Below the pieces are notes generated by a model. That model was not told the DNA's origin. It saw nothing but the letters and a program-made list of their open reading frames with translations, and searched no databases. A stretch of 64,000 nucleotides of DNA from Burkholderiaceae bacterium DAT-1 (lineage in GTDB: Bacteria > Pseudomonadota > Gammaproteobacteria > Burkholderiales > Chitinimonadaceae): the NCBI GenBank assembly GCA_019084025.1, contig JAHRBI010000005.1:186001-250000 (forward strand), in the 5' to 3' direction. Numbering within the stretch: position 1 is the first letter of the stretch; each line of letters begins with the position of its first letter. Position numbers and translations under genes: made by a program. Positions 7,936-16,777 of the stretch are shown here, in pieces.

Positions 7936-8235
7936 TTAGCCTTCCGGCTTCCACTTCAGGCAGTAGCGATCGTAATTGGTCTCGATTGCCTTGGCGCGAG
8001 CTTGCATTTTGTCCAGCTCCCACGCACGTACGCCCATCCGCTTGCGCGTTTCCATGAGCTTCAGTTCATTGATCATCTTTTCACAGCGCGCTCGCTCGAA
8101 CGGCTGTAAATGCTCGATCATGATGGGGGTGTACTTGTCCGGCAAGGTGACGGGCATCTCCTTGGGTTCAGGTGCCTTGGTCACTGCGGGCACCGAAGTG
8201 CATATCAACCATGCCGCCGCTATCCGAATCATCAT
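7936..8235 (-). CDS. Small exported protein of unknown function
   Basis: About 99 residues from the start at 8235 (a second ATG at 8232 is equally possible). A hydrophobic N-terminus (IRIAAAWLICTSVPAVTKA) looks like a signal peptide; the mature part is charged and helical with two Cys (RARCEKM and DRYCLKW). It overlaps the pabC stop by 4 bp, so it is probably translated from the same mRNA as pabB-pabC. I do not recognise a family; a role linked to folate synthesis is not implied. Confidence 0.6.
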   Translation of the reverse strand: MMIRIAAAWLICTSVPAVTKAPEPKEMPVTLPDKYTPIMIEHLQPFERARCEKMINELKLMETRKRMGVRAWELDKMQARAKAIETNYDRYCLKWKPEG

Positions 8236-9056
8236 GCCAAACACTGAACCGACTCCTTGCCTGCGTATTGCTGCCATTGCTGCTGCCATTGTGACATCCG
8301 CGTATCGGTCTGCCAGCGTAACGCATCACAGGCAATTACCGGAACCGGACCAGCGAGACTGTTGCACAAAAATACACACTCCGAGTCGATCAGACTTGAC
8401 CAATCAAATGCTTGCTCTATTACTCGAATGCCCGATGCCGCCAGAATATCCAGCATCACTTCGCGACTCACACCAGACACCCCGCAATCTTGCAGCGGAT
8501 GGGTATAGATTGCGTCGTCGCGTACGATGAACAGGTTCGAGATCACGCCCTCGACCACTTCTCCACGTGCATTCAGCATCAGGCCATCAAATATCGCCGG
8601 GTTCTGCCACTCGCGGCGCGCCATCACCTGATCCAGTCGATTCAGATGCTTGATGCCTGCCAGACCCGGCTGAATAGATAGCGGCCAGTCGCATCGCCGT
8701 ACGCTGACACCTTGACGTGCATGGCTGTAGTCCGGAAGCGGTGAAGTGGCGACGATGCGGGTCGGCGTGGCCGCCGCATCTACTGCATAACCGCGTGCGG
8801 ATACCCCACGGGTGAGCGTTAGTTTGATCGTGCAGTCACCCTTGGCAAGCTGCGCGATCTCGCGCATCCAGACCGCATCATCTGGACACGCAATGCCCAG
8901 CCGAGCCGCATCGTGACGCAATCGCCGCAGGTGGCGGGCGAGAAACTGCACCGCGCTGCCTTCGCAACGCATGGTACGGAATACACCATCACCAAAGGCC
9001 AGCCCGCGATCCCGTGCAGACAGGGATTCAGCCGGCAATCCGTTGATCAGCATCAT
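8232..9056 (-). CDS. pabC: Aminodeoxychorismate lyase PabC
   Basis: The 274-residue fold-type IV PLP enzyme shows MLINGLPAESLSARDRGLAF and DGVFRTMRC at the N-terminus, the catalytic Lys in GIKHLNRLDQV, and VVEGVISNLFIV. It releases pyruvate from aminodeoxychorismate to give p-aminobenzoate for folate. It overlaps pabB by one base (TGATG), which couples the two. The branched-chain aminotransferase family is related, but the pabB neighbour and the short length point to PabC. Confidence 0.92.
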   Translation of the reverse strand: MMLINGLPAESLSARDRGLAFGDGVFRTMRCEGSAVQFLARHLRRLRHDAARLGIACPDDAVWMREIAQLAKGDCTIKLTLTRGVSARGYAVDAAATPTRIVATSPLPDYSHARQGVSVRRCDWPLSIQPGLAGIKHLNRLDQVMARREWQNPAIFDGLMLNARGEVVEGVISNLFIVRDDAIYTHPLQDCGVSGVSREVMLDILAASGIRVIEQAFDWSSLIDSECVFLCNSLAGPVPVIACDALRWQTDTRMSQWQQQWQQYAGKESVQCLA

Positions 9057-10369
9057 CAGCCGCCCTGCCCGATGGCGCGTAACAAGCCACGTGCTTTGGC
9101 GCGGGTTTCATTCAATTCACGATCCGGATCGGAATCGGCCACAATGCCGGCGCCCGCCCGGAAGTAGAGCTGACTACCGGTTTGCATAAAGGTACGTATC
9201 AGAATATTCAGGTCCAGCGAGCCATCGCGGTTGATATAGCCGAGGCTGCCAGTGTAGGCACCACGTGGCCTGTCTTCCAGCTCGCGGATAATCTGCATGC
9301 AGCGCACCTTGGGGCAACCCGTGATGGTGCCGCCAGGAAACAGCGCGCGTACCAGATCGGCCACCGTCTGCCCGGCACGAATGGTGCATGACACGGTCGA
9401 TTCGATATGGTGCACATAGGTATAGCTGGTGACATCCATCAGAGCGTCGACCTTTACCGTACCCGGCACCGCAATCCGGCCCAGATCGTTGCGTTCGAGG
9501 TCGATCAGCATGATGTGCTCGGCGCGTTCTTTGGTAGACGCGATCAGGCGAGCTTTCTGGGCTTCGTCTTCGACCGGATCAGGTGAGCGCGGGTGGGTGC
9601 CTGCAATCGGACGGGTCTCTACACGGCCAGTGTCATCCACGCGCACCAGTCGCTCGGGCGATGAACTCACAATCGCATGCTGCGCATCCAGCCGAACCAG
9701 TGCGGAGAACGGCGCCGGATTGGCTTCACGCAGGCGGGCAAACAGATCATGCGGGCCGACGTCATCCGCCAGCGTGGCATCCCAGCCGCGCGACAGATTC
9801 ACCTGAAACACATCGCCATCGCGCACATAAGCTTTGCTGCGCAATACGCCATCGAGAAAGCATTGTGGCTCATCTTCGTTCAGGTGCCGGATGCTAACTG
9901 GCTGGCGATCAAATGCGGTGGCGGCAGCAATCAGACGATGCAATTTAGCCAGCTGAGCTTCGGTTTCTGCCACCAGCCAGGCCGTACTGGTCTGCCGGTT
10001 GACCACAATGGCAGCTGGCACGCGCGCCAGCATCCCCAGAGGAAATGTCTGACCGTCACGATCAGCAACGGTTGGCTCTAGCGCATGCAGCACCTCGTAG
10101 CCCAGATAGCAGAACCAGCCGCCATGAAACGGCAGATCCGCATCCACGCGCACAGGCTGAACCGCAATGGCGGCCAGATCCTGCATCAGCGCTCTGCCTT
10201 CATCGGCTGCGTAGCAACGTATGGATTCGGGCAGCGCAAAGAGCATATCCCAGCCTTCCAGACCAGACGATTGCAGCGCAAATGGAAAGGCCTCAGGCCA
10301 GGCAGCACTGAGGGCAATGAGATCGGGAACCGCAGGAAGCGCTTCCTTGAAAACGGACAGGGTAGACAT
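9056..10369 (-). CDS. pabB: Aminodeoxychorismate synthase component I PabB
   Basis: The 437-residue chorismate-binding enzyme shows QVNLSRGWDA, SSSPERLVRV, IDLERNDLGRIA, LFPGGTITGCPKVR and AYTGSLGYI, all typical of TrpE/PabB. It would aminate chorismate to 4-amino-4-deoxychorismate, with ammonia from a PabA subunit not present here. One oddity: the motif that is PIKGT in E. coli PabB (Lys274, which attacks chorismate) reads RPIAGTHPR, with Ala as in anthranilate synthase. Coupling to pabC still supports PabB. The start at 10369 gives a normal N-terminus. Confidence 0.9.
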   Translation of the reverse strand: MSTLSVFKEALPAVPDLIALSAAWPEAFPFALQSSGLEGWDMLFALPESIRCYAADEGRALMQDLAAIAVQPVRVDADLPFHGGWFCYLGYEVLHALEPTVADRDGQTFPLGMLARVPAAIVVNRQTSTAWLVAETEAQLAKLHRLIAAATAFDRQPVSIRHLNEDEPQCFLDGVLRSKAYVRDGDVFQVNLSRGWDATLADDVGPHDLFARLREANPAPFSALVRLDAQHAIVSSSPERLVRVDDTGRVETRPIAGTHPRSPDPVEDEAQKARLIASTKERAEHIMLIDLERNDLGRIAVPGTVKVDALMDVTSYTYVHHIESTVSCTIRAGQTVADLVRALFPGGTITGCPKVRCMQIIRELEDRPRGAYTGSLGYINRDGSLDLNILIRTFMQTGSQLYFRAGAGIVADSDPDRELNETRAKARGLLRAIGQGG

Positions 10370-10459
10370 GCGCGAATTGTACCGCGTTCACGGAAATTTG
10401 CCTTACATCAAAGTCAGGTGCGCTGACCATCCGGCAAACACCCTACTGCCAGACGGGGT

Positions 10460-10501
10460 TTGATCCATATCAAGGCGATTGTGGCGTTAAAGGCGTTCAA
10501 T
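10460..10501 (+). promoter_or_regulatory. FNR/Anr-type box and class II promoter of the DUF3149 gene
   Basis: TTGATCCATATCAA (10460-10473) is a perfect TTGAT-N4-ATCAA box. A -10-like TTCAAT lies at 10496-10501, so the box centre is at about -41.5 from a start near 10508. This is the geometry of FNR-activated promoters and predicts induction at low oxygen. Confidence 0.7.
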
Positions 10502-10532
10502 GACCTTATCAAACATGCACTTGGAGACGATC

Positions 10533-10706
10533 ATGAATGTTGCGCTGAGCGATCTGTTTACGACCGATATCGGTATTCTGAGCCTGATTACGATCGGGGT
10601 GGTGCTGGTTATCGGTACCTATATTTACTTCTGGGTGAAGAAGCAGATCCGCCACGATGTGGAAGCGCATCGTCACGAGATTGAGGCCGCAAAGCACTCG
10701 CATTGA
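10533..10706 (+). CDS. Small DUF3149 membrane protein
   Basis: The 57-residue protein starts MNVALSDLFTTDIGILSL, the N-terminus of the DUF3149 family, followed by one membrane helix (LITIGVVLVIGTYIYFWV) and a charged His-rich tail ending AAKHSH. GGAG lies eight bases before the ATG at 10533; the longer frame from 10500 lacks a ribosome site. The family's role is unknown, but the perfect FNR box upstream suggests a function under oxygen limitation, and the His-rich tail could bind a metal (inference). A terminator follows at once, so it is a single-gene unit. Confidence 0.8.
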   Translation: MNVALSDLFTTDIGILSLITIGVVLVIGTYIYFWVKKQIRHDVEAHRHEIEAAKHSH

Positions 10707-10728
10707 TTCGGGTAACCTCTTCCAATTG

Positions 10729-10757
10729 AAGCCCGCCACGCGCGGGCTTTGTTATTT
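10729..10757 (+). terminator. Terminator of the DUF3149 gene
   Basis: Stem AAGCCCGC / GCGGGCTT with a five-base loop, followed by a T-rich stretch. Confidence 0.85.
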
Positions 10758-10814
10758 TTGCATAGACACATTAGAATACGATCGTTCACCAAATATCAGA
10801 ACACGTCTTCCCTT

Positions 10815-11861
10815 GTGCGCAAAATCATCCATATCGATTGCGATTGTTTTTATGCATCCGTAGAAATGCGGGACAACCCGTCCTTGCGCGGTCGTCCGGT
10901 TGCCGTTGGTGGCAGACCGGAGCAGCGTGGCGTCATTTCCACCAGCAATTATGAAGCGCGCAAATTCGGGGTGAGATCTGCCATGGCCAGCAGTGAAGCA
11001 CTTCGCCGCTGCCCTGATTTGGTCTTGCTAAAACCAGACTTCACCCGCTATCGCGAAGCCTCGCGTGCTGTACACCGCATTTTTCGAGAGTTTACCGATC
11101 TGATCGAGCCACTTTCTCTTGATGAAGCCTATCTGGATGTAACGGGTGTGGAGCACTGCCAAGGGAGCGCCACGCGCATGGCGCAGGCAATCCGTGCCCG
11201 GATTGAAGCTGAAGTTGGCATTACCGCATCAGCAGGCATCGCACCCAACAAGTTTGTCGCCAAGGTCGCCAGTGACTGGAATAAGCCAAACGGACAATTT
11301 TTGGTGGTGCCTGAAGATGTTGACGGCTTTGTCGCTGCCCTACCTGTCGCCAAACTGTGGGGAGTAGGCAAGGTAACTGCGGGCAAACTCAATCAACTGG
11401 GTATCCAGACCTGTGGCGATCTGCGCCAATGGGCACTCCCGCGATTGGCGCATGAATTCGGCAAGATGGGCGAACGGATGTGGGAAATGTGCCGGGGCAT
11501 CGATCATCGCCCCGTGAGCAATGATCAACCCAGACGCTCACTTTCGGTCGAAAACACCTATGTCGATGACTTGCGCACGCTCGATGCCTGCACTCAAGCA
11601 CTTGATGAATTACTGGCTGACCTGCGCATCCGGTACGACAAACTGGACGATGCGCCACCGCTAGCAAAAGTATTCATTAAATTGCGTTTTTCGGATTTTT
11701 CCCGCACCACAGCAGAATGCACCGCCACCACCCTCACGCGCGAGGACTGCGTGCGTCTTCTGTCGGAGGCGCACCAACGCAGTCATCTACCTGTTCGACT
11801 ATTAGGCGTCGGGATTCGCTTCAGCGAACAACATGCAGCTATGCAGCTCAGCCTGTTCTAA
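10815..11861 (+). CDS. dinB: DNA polymerase IV (DinB, Y-family)
   Basis: The start is taken as GTG at 10815 because the family begins MRKIIHID-D-CF-A; the longer frame would begin inside the upstream terminator. The 348-residue product has HIDCDCFYASVEMRDNP (first catalytic Asp), YEARKFGVRSAM, SLDEAYLDVT (catalytic Asp-Glu), and GIAPNKFVAKVASDWNKP. It ends QLSLF, a C-terminal beta-clamp-binding motif. Pol IV performs error-prone translesion synthesis. No clear LexA box was found upstream. The stop codon lies in a 14-bp tandem repeat. Confidence 0.95.
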   Translation: MRKIIHIDCDCFYASVEMRDNPSLRGRPVAVGGRPEQRGVISTSNYEARKFGVRSAMASSEALRRCPDLVLLKPDFTRYREASRAVHRIFREFTDLIEPLSLDEAYLDVTGVEHCQGSATRMAQAIRARIEAEVGITASAGIAPNKFVAKVASDWNKPNGQFLVVPEDVDGFVAALPVAKLWGVGKVTAGKLNQLGIQTCGDLRQWALPRLAHEFGKMGERMWEMCRGIDHRPVSNDQPRRSLSVENTYVDDLRTLDACTQALDELLADLRIRYDKLDDAPPLAKVFIKLRFSDFSRTTAECTATTLTREDCVRLLSEAHQRSHLPVRLLGVGIRFSEQHAAMQLSLF

Positions 11862-11903
11862 TCAGCCTGTTCTAATCAGCCTGTTCTAATCAGCCTGTCC
11901 TAC
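11849..11903 (+). repeat. 14-bp tandem repeat (about 3.9 copies) over the dinB stop
   Basis: CAGCCTGTTCTAAT is repeated three times exactly (11849-11862, 11863-11876, 11877-11890), with a fourth copy changed to CAGCCTGTCCTAC. The first copy codes for the end of the clamp-binding motif and the stop codon. Confidence 0.95.
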
Positions 11904-11923
11904 ATAGATTCGGCCAGCGTTTA

Positions 11924-12412
11924 TCAGGCATGCGCCAGGTTGGCATGTATCCGTTCAAGCCACGCACCTGCAGCAGATTCGCATAAGTCCAGCACCGCCT
12001 CGAAGCCCGCCTCTCCGCCATAATACGGATCGGGGACATCCTGCCCTTGCTGCATTGGAAGCGCATCCGTAAACATTGCAATGCTGGCGCGGCAACCCGC
12101 AGGTGTCTGGCGCACAAGCTCGTCGTAATGTCCGCGATCCATTGCCAGTATGAGATCGAAATGATGGAAATCCTGAAGTCTGAGCTGACGGGCACGCAAA
12201 GCACTTAACTCATACCCGCGCCGCCGTGCATGCACTTGTGACCGTTTGTCCGGTGCCTCGCCGACGTGATAGTCGCTTACACCACAGGAGTCGACTTCGA
12301 TCTTATGAATCGACTTCTGCTGATCGACCTTTGCCCTGAACACCGCCTCCGCGGTGGGTGAGCGGCAAATATTACCCGTACAGACCATCAGCACACGGTA
12401 GCTCGATGTCAT
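11924..12412 (-). CDS. Low-molecular-weight protein-tyrosine phosphatase
   Basis: The 162-residue protein has the P-loop VCTGNICRSP (C-X5-R-S) at its N-terminus and the general-acid loop DVPDPYYGG near residue 125, both diagnostic of LMW phosphatases. The start at 12412 is preceded by GGAG. In bacteria these enzymes often act on tyrosine kinases of polysaccharide export (Wzb/Wzc), but no such kinase is nearby. It stands alone, convergent with dinB. Confidence 0.93.
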   Translation of the reverse strand: MTSSYRVLMVCTGNICRSPTAEAVFRAKVDQQKSIHKIEVDSCGVSDYHVGEAPDKRSQVHARRRGYELSALRARQLRLQDFHHFDLILAMDRGHYDELVRQTPAGCRASIAMFTDALPMQQGQDVPDPYYGGEAGFEAVLDLCESAAGAWLERIHANLAHA

Positions 12413-12577
12413 CTTTGAATCTCCATGCAGTAGCGGCATCTCGCCATATTACTACGCGAGTGGGACTGTCCGCTTGGCGGGACAGCAACCGAAGGTGCTT
12501 CCAAACGCCAATAATAAAGGCAGGAAATCGGGAATCACAGTCATTCAAATATGGCTGGACGCAAAGGTCGCATCATC

Positions 12578-14821
12578 ATGAACGCCCGTACAGGACTCCA
12601 CTCTCGTCGAATTCAGCCCGAGCAGATTCGAGCAGACTTGCTCAAATCAGCTGTGATTGCGGCATTCTGGCTAGGCGCTACCCTCCTCGAGTCTTACCTC
12701 GTCCCCTCAGGATTAGGCATGATCAGATGGATCAGTGGCGCAATTATTATCGCCACCGGTTTCCTTTACGGTCCCCACGTTCTTTTGCCGGTCTTTTTCA
12801 TGAAGTTGTTGCCTCCCTGGTTCCCAGAGTGGTTTCCGAGTATGACGCACTCTTTGTTCGAGCCGGCGCTTGTGCTGGTATGCGCATCGATCTTGCCTTG
12901 GCTGAAGGAGCGCAGAGACTTTGACCCTTTCTTGCGGCATCGCCAGGACGTACTTTTACTGGGTGCAGTCGCAGCTATATTCGCAGCCCTGCAAGGTACC
13001 TGCCTGAGCACTGGCGATGTCCGGCAATTTGCACTGGCTATCGTGGTTCAGTGGGCAGGCATTATCATTTGCACACCCGCTATCTTGAGCGCACTGATCC
13101 GCTCCGACAGCTATCTGAGCCCGTCCCCCAAACAGGAATCCCACATTTCGCATTTGACTCAGGGCGGGGATATCGGCGCATGGCACATGATTGCCGTGAA
13201 TGCGGGTAGTAGCTTGCTAATTGTTGTACTGGCCTGGATAAACCCGGTGGTGATAGGCGGACTGCCCTTGCTCGCGCTGTTCCCGCTGCTATGGACTGCA
13301 CTGCATTGTTCGCCGTCCCGACTGTACGAATCGCTCCTGATTCAGGGGAGTACCGTATTGAGTGTGATCATGATAAATATGGGTCATGCAACACTCGCCC
13401 CAGATCATGTGATCTGGGAAATCGCCGAATTACTGATGGCTGGCGGCATTGCTCTGCTGGCCGGAAGCGCGATCTATGCGCAGCGTCTGCTCACACACGA
13501 TTTACTCTGGGATGCATCCCATGATCATCTCACCAAACTGATCAACCGCGCTGAACTGGAGCGACAGCTAGGCGAGATGCCGGAACGACCCGACAAGTCT
13601 GATGTGCAAGACGCATTTTGCCTGATCGACCTCGACAAATTTCGCATCGTGAATGATACATTCGGGCATCGGGCGGGCGATTTACTGATTACGGCACTGG
13701 CTCGCCACCTTAAAATCCAAACCCGCCCGCAAGATAGCCTTGCGCGGATGGGCGGCGATGAGTTCGGTATTCTGATTCGTCAGATCGATACTCAGGAGGC
13801 CATTGCAATTGCCGAACGCTACTGCGATGCGATCGAACACTTCCGTTTTCACTGGGAAGGTAAACCGATCAGCCTCGAAGCTAGTGCGGGCTTGGTCATG
13901 CTGGAAGGCCAGCGACAACAGGCGCACCCGATTGCCGCAGCAGATACGGCCTGCTTGCTTGCCAAACAGGGCGGTACCCATCGTTTGGTTGTTTATACCG
14001 ATGATAATGAAGATCTCATGCGACACCGCGCCATGCTGGCCTGGGTACCGCAAATACGTCAGGCATTGGCCGACAATCGCCTGAAGCTGTACTGCCAGAT
14101 CATTTCCCCGATTCAACAGGGGCATGGCACGCTGAGTTTCGAAATACTGGTGCGGATGTTCGATGAAAAAGGCACCATGATGCCGCCCGGTGACTTTATT
14201 CCGCCAGCTGAGCGCTTTGGCATTATGCCTGCGCTGGATTTGTGGGTGGTCGGTGAAACGCTGGGATGGCTCAATCGCTGGCCGGTGCTGTGGCCACTGA
14301 TCGAACACTGCAGCATTAATATTTCGGGGGCATCCATTGGCGAGCCGGATTTCCGGAATGCCTTCACACGACTGATCAGCCAGCCGGGCATTCCCCGAGA
14401 AAAACTCTGTTTTGAAATCACCGAAACAGCTGCCATATCGCATCTCGAGCGTGCAGCCGAATTTGTCGGCACCTTGCGTGAACTGGGTGCGCGCACCGCA
14501 CTGGATGACTTTGGCGTGGGATTATCTTCCTTCAGCTACCTGAAACATCTGCCCGTCGACTTTATCAAAATTGATGGCTCTTTCATCAAGAACATTCTGG
14601 ATAGTCCAATCGACGATGCCATGGTGAGATCGATCTTCCAGGTTGCCAAGGCAATGGGCGTTGGAAGCATTGCCGAGTATGTCGAAAATGCCGAGGTGAT
14701 GCAGCGTTTGCGCAATATTGGCATTGAATTTGGTCAGGGCTGGCATTTCGGCAAACCTGTGCCCATCGACGAATTCTTTGTTACGGCAATGGAAGGAGCC
14801 ATTCTGGGACGCGCCGCTTAA
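12578..14821 (+). CDS. Membrane GGDEF-EAL cyclic-di-GMP protein with MASE1-like sensor
   Basis: About 747 residues from ATG 12578; an upstream ATG at 12551 is also possible, but only 12578 has a weak AAAGG upstream. The first ~315 residues form about eight hydrophobic helices resembling a MASE1 sensor. The GGDEF domain keeps RMGGDEFGILI and DLDKFRIVNDTFGHRAGD. The EAL domain reads FEILVRM in place of EAL but keeps NISG, FEITETAA, DDFGVGLSSFSYL, DFIKIDGSFI and GQGWHFGKP, so phosphodiesterase activity is plausible. A protein with both domains may make or break cyclic-di-GMP; the net direction cannot be read here. Single gene with its own terminator. Confidence 0.9.
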   Translation: MNARTGLHSRRIQPEQIRADLLKSAVIAAFWLGATLLESYLVPSGLGMIRWISGAIIIATGFLYGPHVLLPVFFMKLLPPWFPEWFPSMTHSLFEPALVLVCASILPWLKERRDFDPFLRHRQDVLLLGAVAAIFAALQGTCLSTGDVRQFALAIVVQWAGIIICTPAILSALIRSDSYLSPSPKQESHISHLTQGGDIGAWHMIAVNAGSSLLIVVLAWINPVVIGGLPLLALFPLLWTALHCSPSRLYESLLIQGSTVLSVIMINMGHATLAPDHVIWEIAELLMAGGIALLAGSAIYAQRLLTHDLLWDASHDHLTKLINRAELERQLGEMPERPDKSDVQDAFCLIDLDKFRIVNDTFGHRAGDLLITALARHLKIQTRPQDSLARMGGDEFGILIRQIDTQEAIAIAERYCDAIEHFRFHWEGKPISLEASAGLVMLEGQRQQAHPIAAADTACLLAKQGGTHRLVVYTDDNEDLMRHRAMLAWVPQIRQALADNRLKLYCQIISPIQQGHGTLSFEILVRMFDEKGTMMPPGDFIPPAERFGIMPALDLWVVGETLGWLNRWPVLWPLIEHCSINISGASIGEPDFRNAFTRLISQPGIPREKLCFEITETAAISHLERAAEFVGTLRELGARTALDDFGVGLSSFSYLKHLPVDFIKIDGSFIKNILDSPIDDAMVRSIFQVAKAMGVGSIAEYVENAEVMQRLRNIGIEFGQGWHFGKPVPIDEFFVTAMEGAILGRAA

Positions 14822-14854
14822 TCCTTTATGCCAGATCAATCCGTCGCGTAAAGC

Positions 14855-14880
14855 AAAAGGGAGCAACTTTGCTCCCTTTT
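14855..14880 (+). terminator. Terminator of the GGDEF-EAL gene (bidirectional)
   Basis: Stem AAAAGGGAGCA / TGCTCCCTTTT with a four-base loop. The convergent gene at 14901 can use it too. Confidence 0.9.
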
Positions 14881-14900
14881 CAGATTGATACGTGCCGGGT

Positions 14901-15284
14901 TTACGTCGTAGTTGGCTCGGATGGCCCGGCAACTTCAAGCGTAATCCCCATTTCTGCCGTCAGCAGCTGTGGTTCCTTGGTGGAAAACACCAGTGTCTGC
15001 CGCATATACCCTTGAAACAGACTGACACCAATCGAGCCGGTCAGCTTATCCCAGCGCGCGTGGTAGCCCTGCTCTTCCTTATTGTTTTCAGCCAGCAGCG
15101 TACCCGGCTTCTGATAGATATCACCCAGCACGATCCGGTAGCAATGTTCGCTCTGATCGGCTTTTCTGACCACTTCGGTGATATCAAAATCGCGTACGAT
15201 CAGGGCTCGTCCTGCACGCTTTTCGCTTTTGCTCGCTTTGCAGTTGACCGAATCATACGGTTCTTTTTTGCCGAAACCGAACAT
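14901..15284 (-). CDS. Hypothetical cytosolic protein downstream of gspE
   Basis: The 127-residue protein starts MFGFGKKEPYDSVNCKASKS and has no signal peptide or membrane helix. It is soluble and mixed in composition, and I recognise no family. It lies 20 bases after gspE on the same strand and may be the last gene of the type II secretion operon, though no secretion role can be seen. The coding call rests on frame length, tight spacing and the terminator beyond it. Confidence 0.65.
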   Translation of the reverse strand: MFGFGKKEPYDSVNCKASKSEKRAGRALIVRDFDITEVVRKADQSEHCYRIVLGDIYQKPGTLLAENNKEEQGYHARWDKLTGSIGVSLFQGYMRQTLVFSTKEPQLLTAEMGITLEVAGPSEPTTT

Positions 15285-15304
15285 GGCGAGCCCCTCCGAT
15301 TGCG

Positions 15305-16777
15305 TTAACCCTCGCGAGTGACCCGAATCACCTCGTCCCAGGTAGTCTGTCCAGCCAGTACCCGCTCGATTCCATCCTGACGCAGGCTTTTCATGCCGAC
15401 CCTGGTCGCATGATCACGTACATGCGCTTCAGCCGTACCGTCATGAATCATACGGCGGACTTCATCATCTACGATCAGCAACTCATGCACACCCGACCGT
15501 CCCTTAAATCCAGTGTAGTTGCAATGTGCACATCCGACTGCGCGATACAGGGTAAAAGGCGACGAAATGCCAAGTTGTTCGCACTCGGCGTGATCCGCTT
15601 CATAAGGCTGACGACAAGATACGCACAACGTACGGAACAAGCGCTGCGCAAGGACACCAATCAGTGAGCTGGCCAGCAGAAATGGCTCCACACCCATATC
15701 GACAAGACGGGTAATGGCACTGGGCGCATCATTGGTATGCAGGGTTGCCAGCACCAGGTGCCCTGTCAATGAGGCCTGAACAGCGATCTGCGCAGTTTCC
15801 ACGTCCCGGATTTCGCCGATCATGATGATGTCGGGATCCTGACGCAAAATCGAACGCAGGGCTCGGGCGAATGACATATCAATCCGGGCATTGACCTGCG
15901 TCTGTCCCACCCCATCCAGATCGTACTCGATCGGGTCTTCCACGGTCATGATGTTATTGGCAGTGGCGTCCAGAGAGGCCAGGGCTGCGTACAGGGTGGT
16001 GGTTTTGCCTGAGCCGGTCGGACCGGTCACCAGCACAATCCCATGCGGCTGCGCAATCAGCGACTGCATGCCTTCCAGTGCTTGCGGTGCCAGTCCGAGT
16101 TTGGCCATATTGAGACGGCCAGCACTCTTATCCAGCAAACGCAGCACAGCCCGCTCGCCATGCCCTGTCGGCAGCGTAGATACGCGCACATCCACCGGTC
16201 GGCCGGCAATACGCAAAGTAATACGGCCATCCTGAGGCAATCGCTTTTCCGAGATATCCAGGCTGGCCATCACCTTGACACGCGAAACCACGGCAGAGTG
16301 AAGTGCCCGCTTGGGTTCGATCACATCCTTGAGCTTGCCATCAACGCGGAAACGCACCACCGATCGCGTCTCGAATGGTTCGATATGAATATCGGATGCG
16401 CCCTCGCGCAGTGCCTCGGTCAGCAAGGCATTGATCAGACGAATGATAGGCGCATCGTCTTCGGCTTCCAGCAAATCTTCGATGCCGGGTAAATCCTGTG
16501 CCAGGCGGTTGAGATCGAGATCCTGCGCCAGATCTTCCGCCACTTCGGCCGACTGACTGTCGCTGCGCGCAAAGAGCTGGGCAAGGCGCTGGTCGAATTC
16601 TTCCCGCTTCACCTGCTGCACATTCACAGGTTTGGCAACCATGCGGCGCAGTTCCATCAAACCCAGCAGATCTGCCCCTTCGCGCATCAGGACGTCAACC
16701 GAACCATCCTGCTCGCCCAGATCGACCACACCGCGCTGACGCGAAAATCCGTAATTACAAACGCGTGCATAACTCAT
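15305..16777 (-). CDS. gspE: Type II secretion ATPase GspE
   Basis: The 490-residue protein has an N-terminal GspL-binding part, GASDIHIEPF, Walker A GPTGSGKTTTLYAAL, Asp box EDPIEYDLDGVGQ, Walker B ILRQDPDIIMIGEIRD and the His box LVLATLHTNDAPSAI. A tetra-Cys zinc site (CVSC and CAHC) follows, as in true GspE. This ATPase drives the pseudopilus that pushes folded proteins through the secretin. It overlaps gspD by 4 bp. The remaining gsp genes are not in the window, so the type II genes are split over the chromosome. Confidence 0.95.
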   Translation of the reverse strand: MSYARVCNYGFSRQRGVVDLGEQDGSVDVLMREGADLLGLMELRRMVAKPVNVQQVKREEFDQRLAQLFARSDSQSAEVAEDLAQDLDLNRLAQDLPGIEDLLEAEDDAPIIRLINALLTEALREGASDIHIEPFETRSVVRFRVDGKLKDVIEPKRALHSAVVSRVKVMASLDISEKRLPQDGRITLRIAGRPVDVRVSTLPTGHGERAVLRLLDKSAGRLNMAKLGLAPQALEGMQSLIAQPHGIVLVTGPTGSGKTTTLYAALASLDATANNIMTVEDPIEYDLDGVGQTQVNARIDMSFARALRSILRQDPDIIMIGEIRDVETAQIAVQASLTGHLVLATLHTNDAPSAITRLVDMGVEPFLLASSLIGVLAQRLFRTLCVSCRQPYEADHAECEQLGISSPFTLYRAVGCAHCNYTGFKGRSGVHELLIVDDEVRRMIHDGTAEAHVRDHATRVGMKSLRQDGIERVLAGQTTWDEVIRVTREG

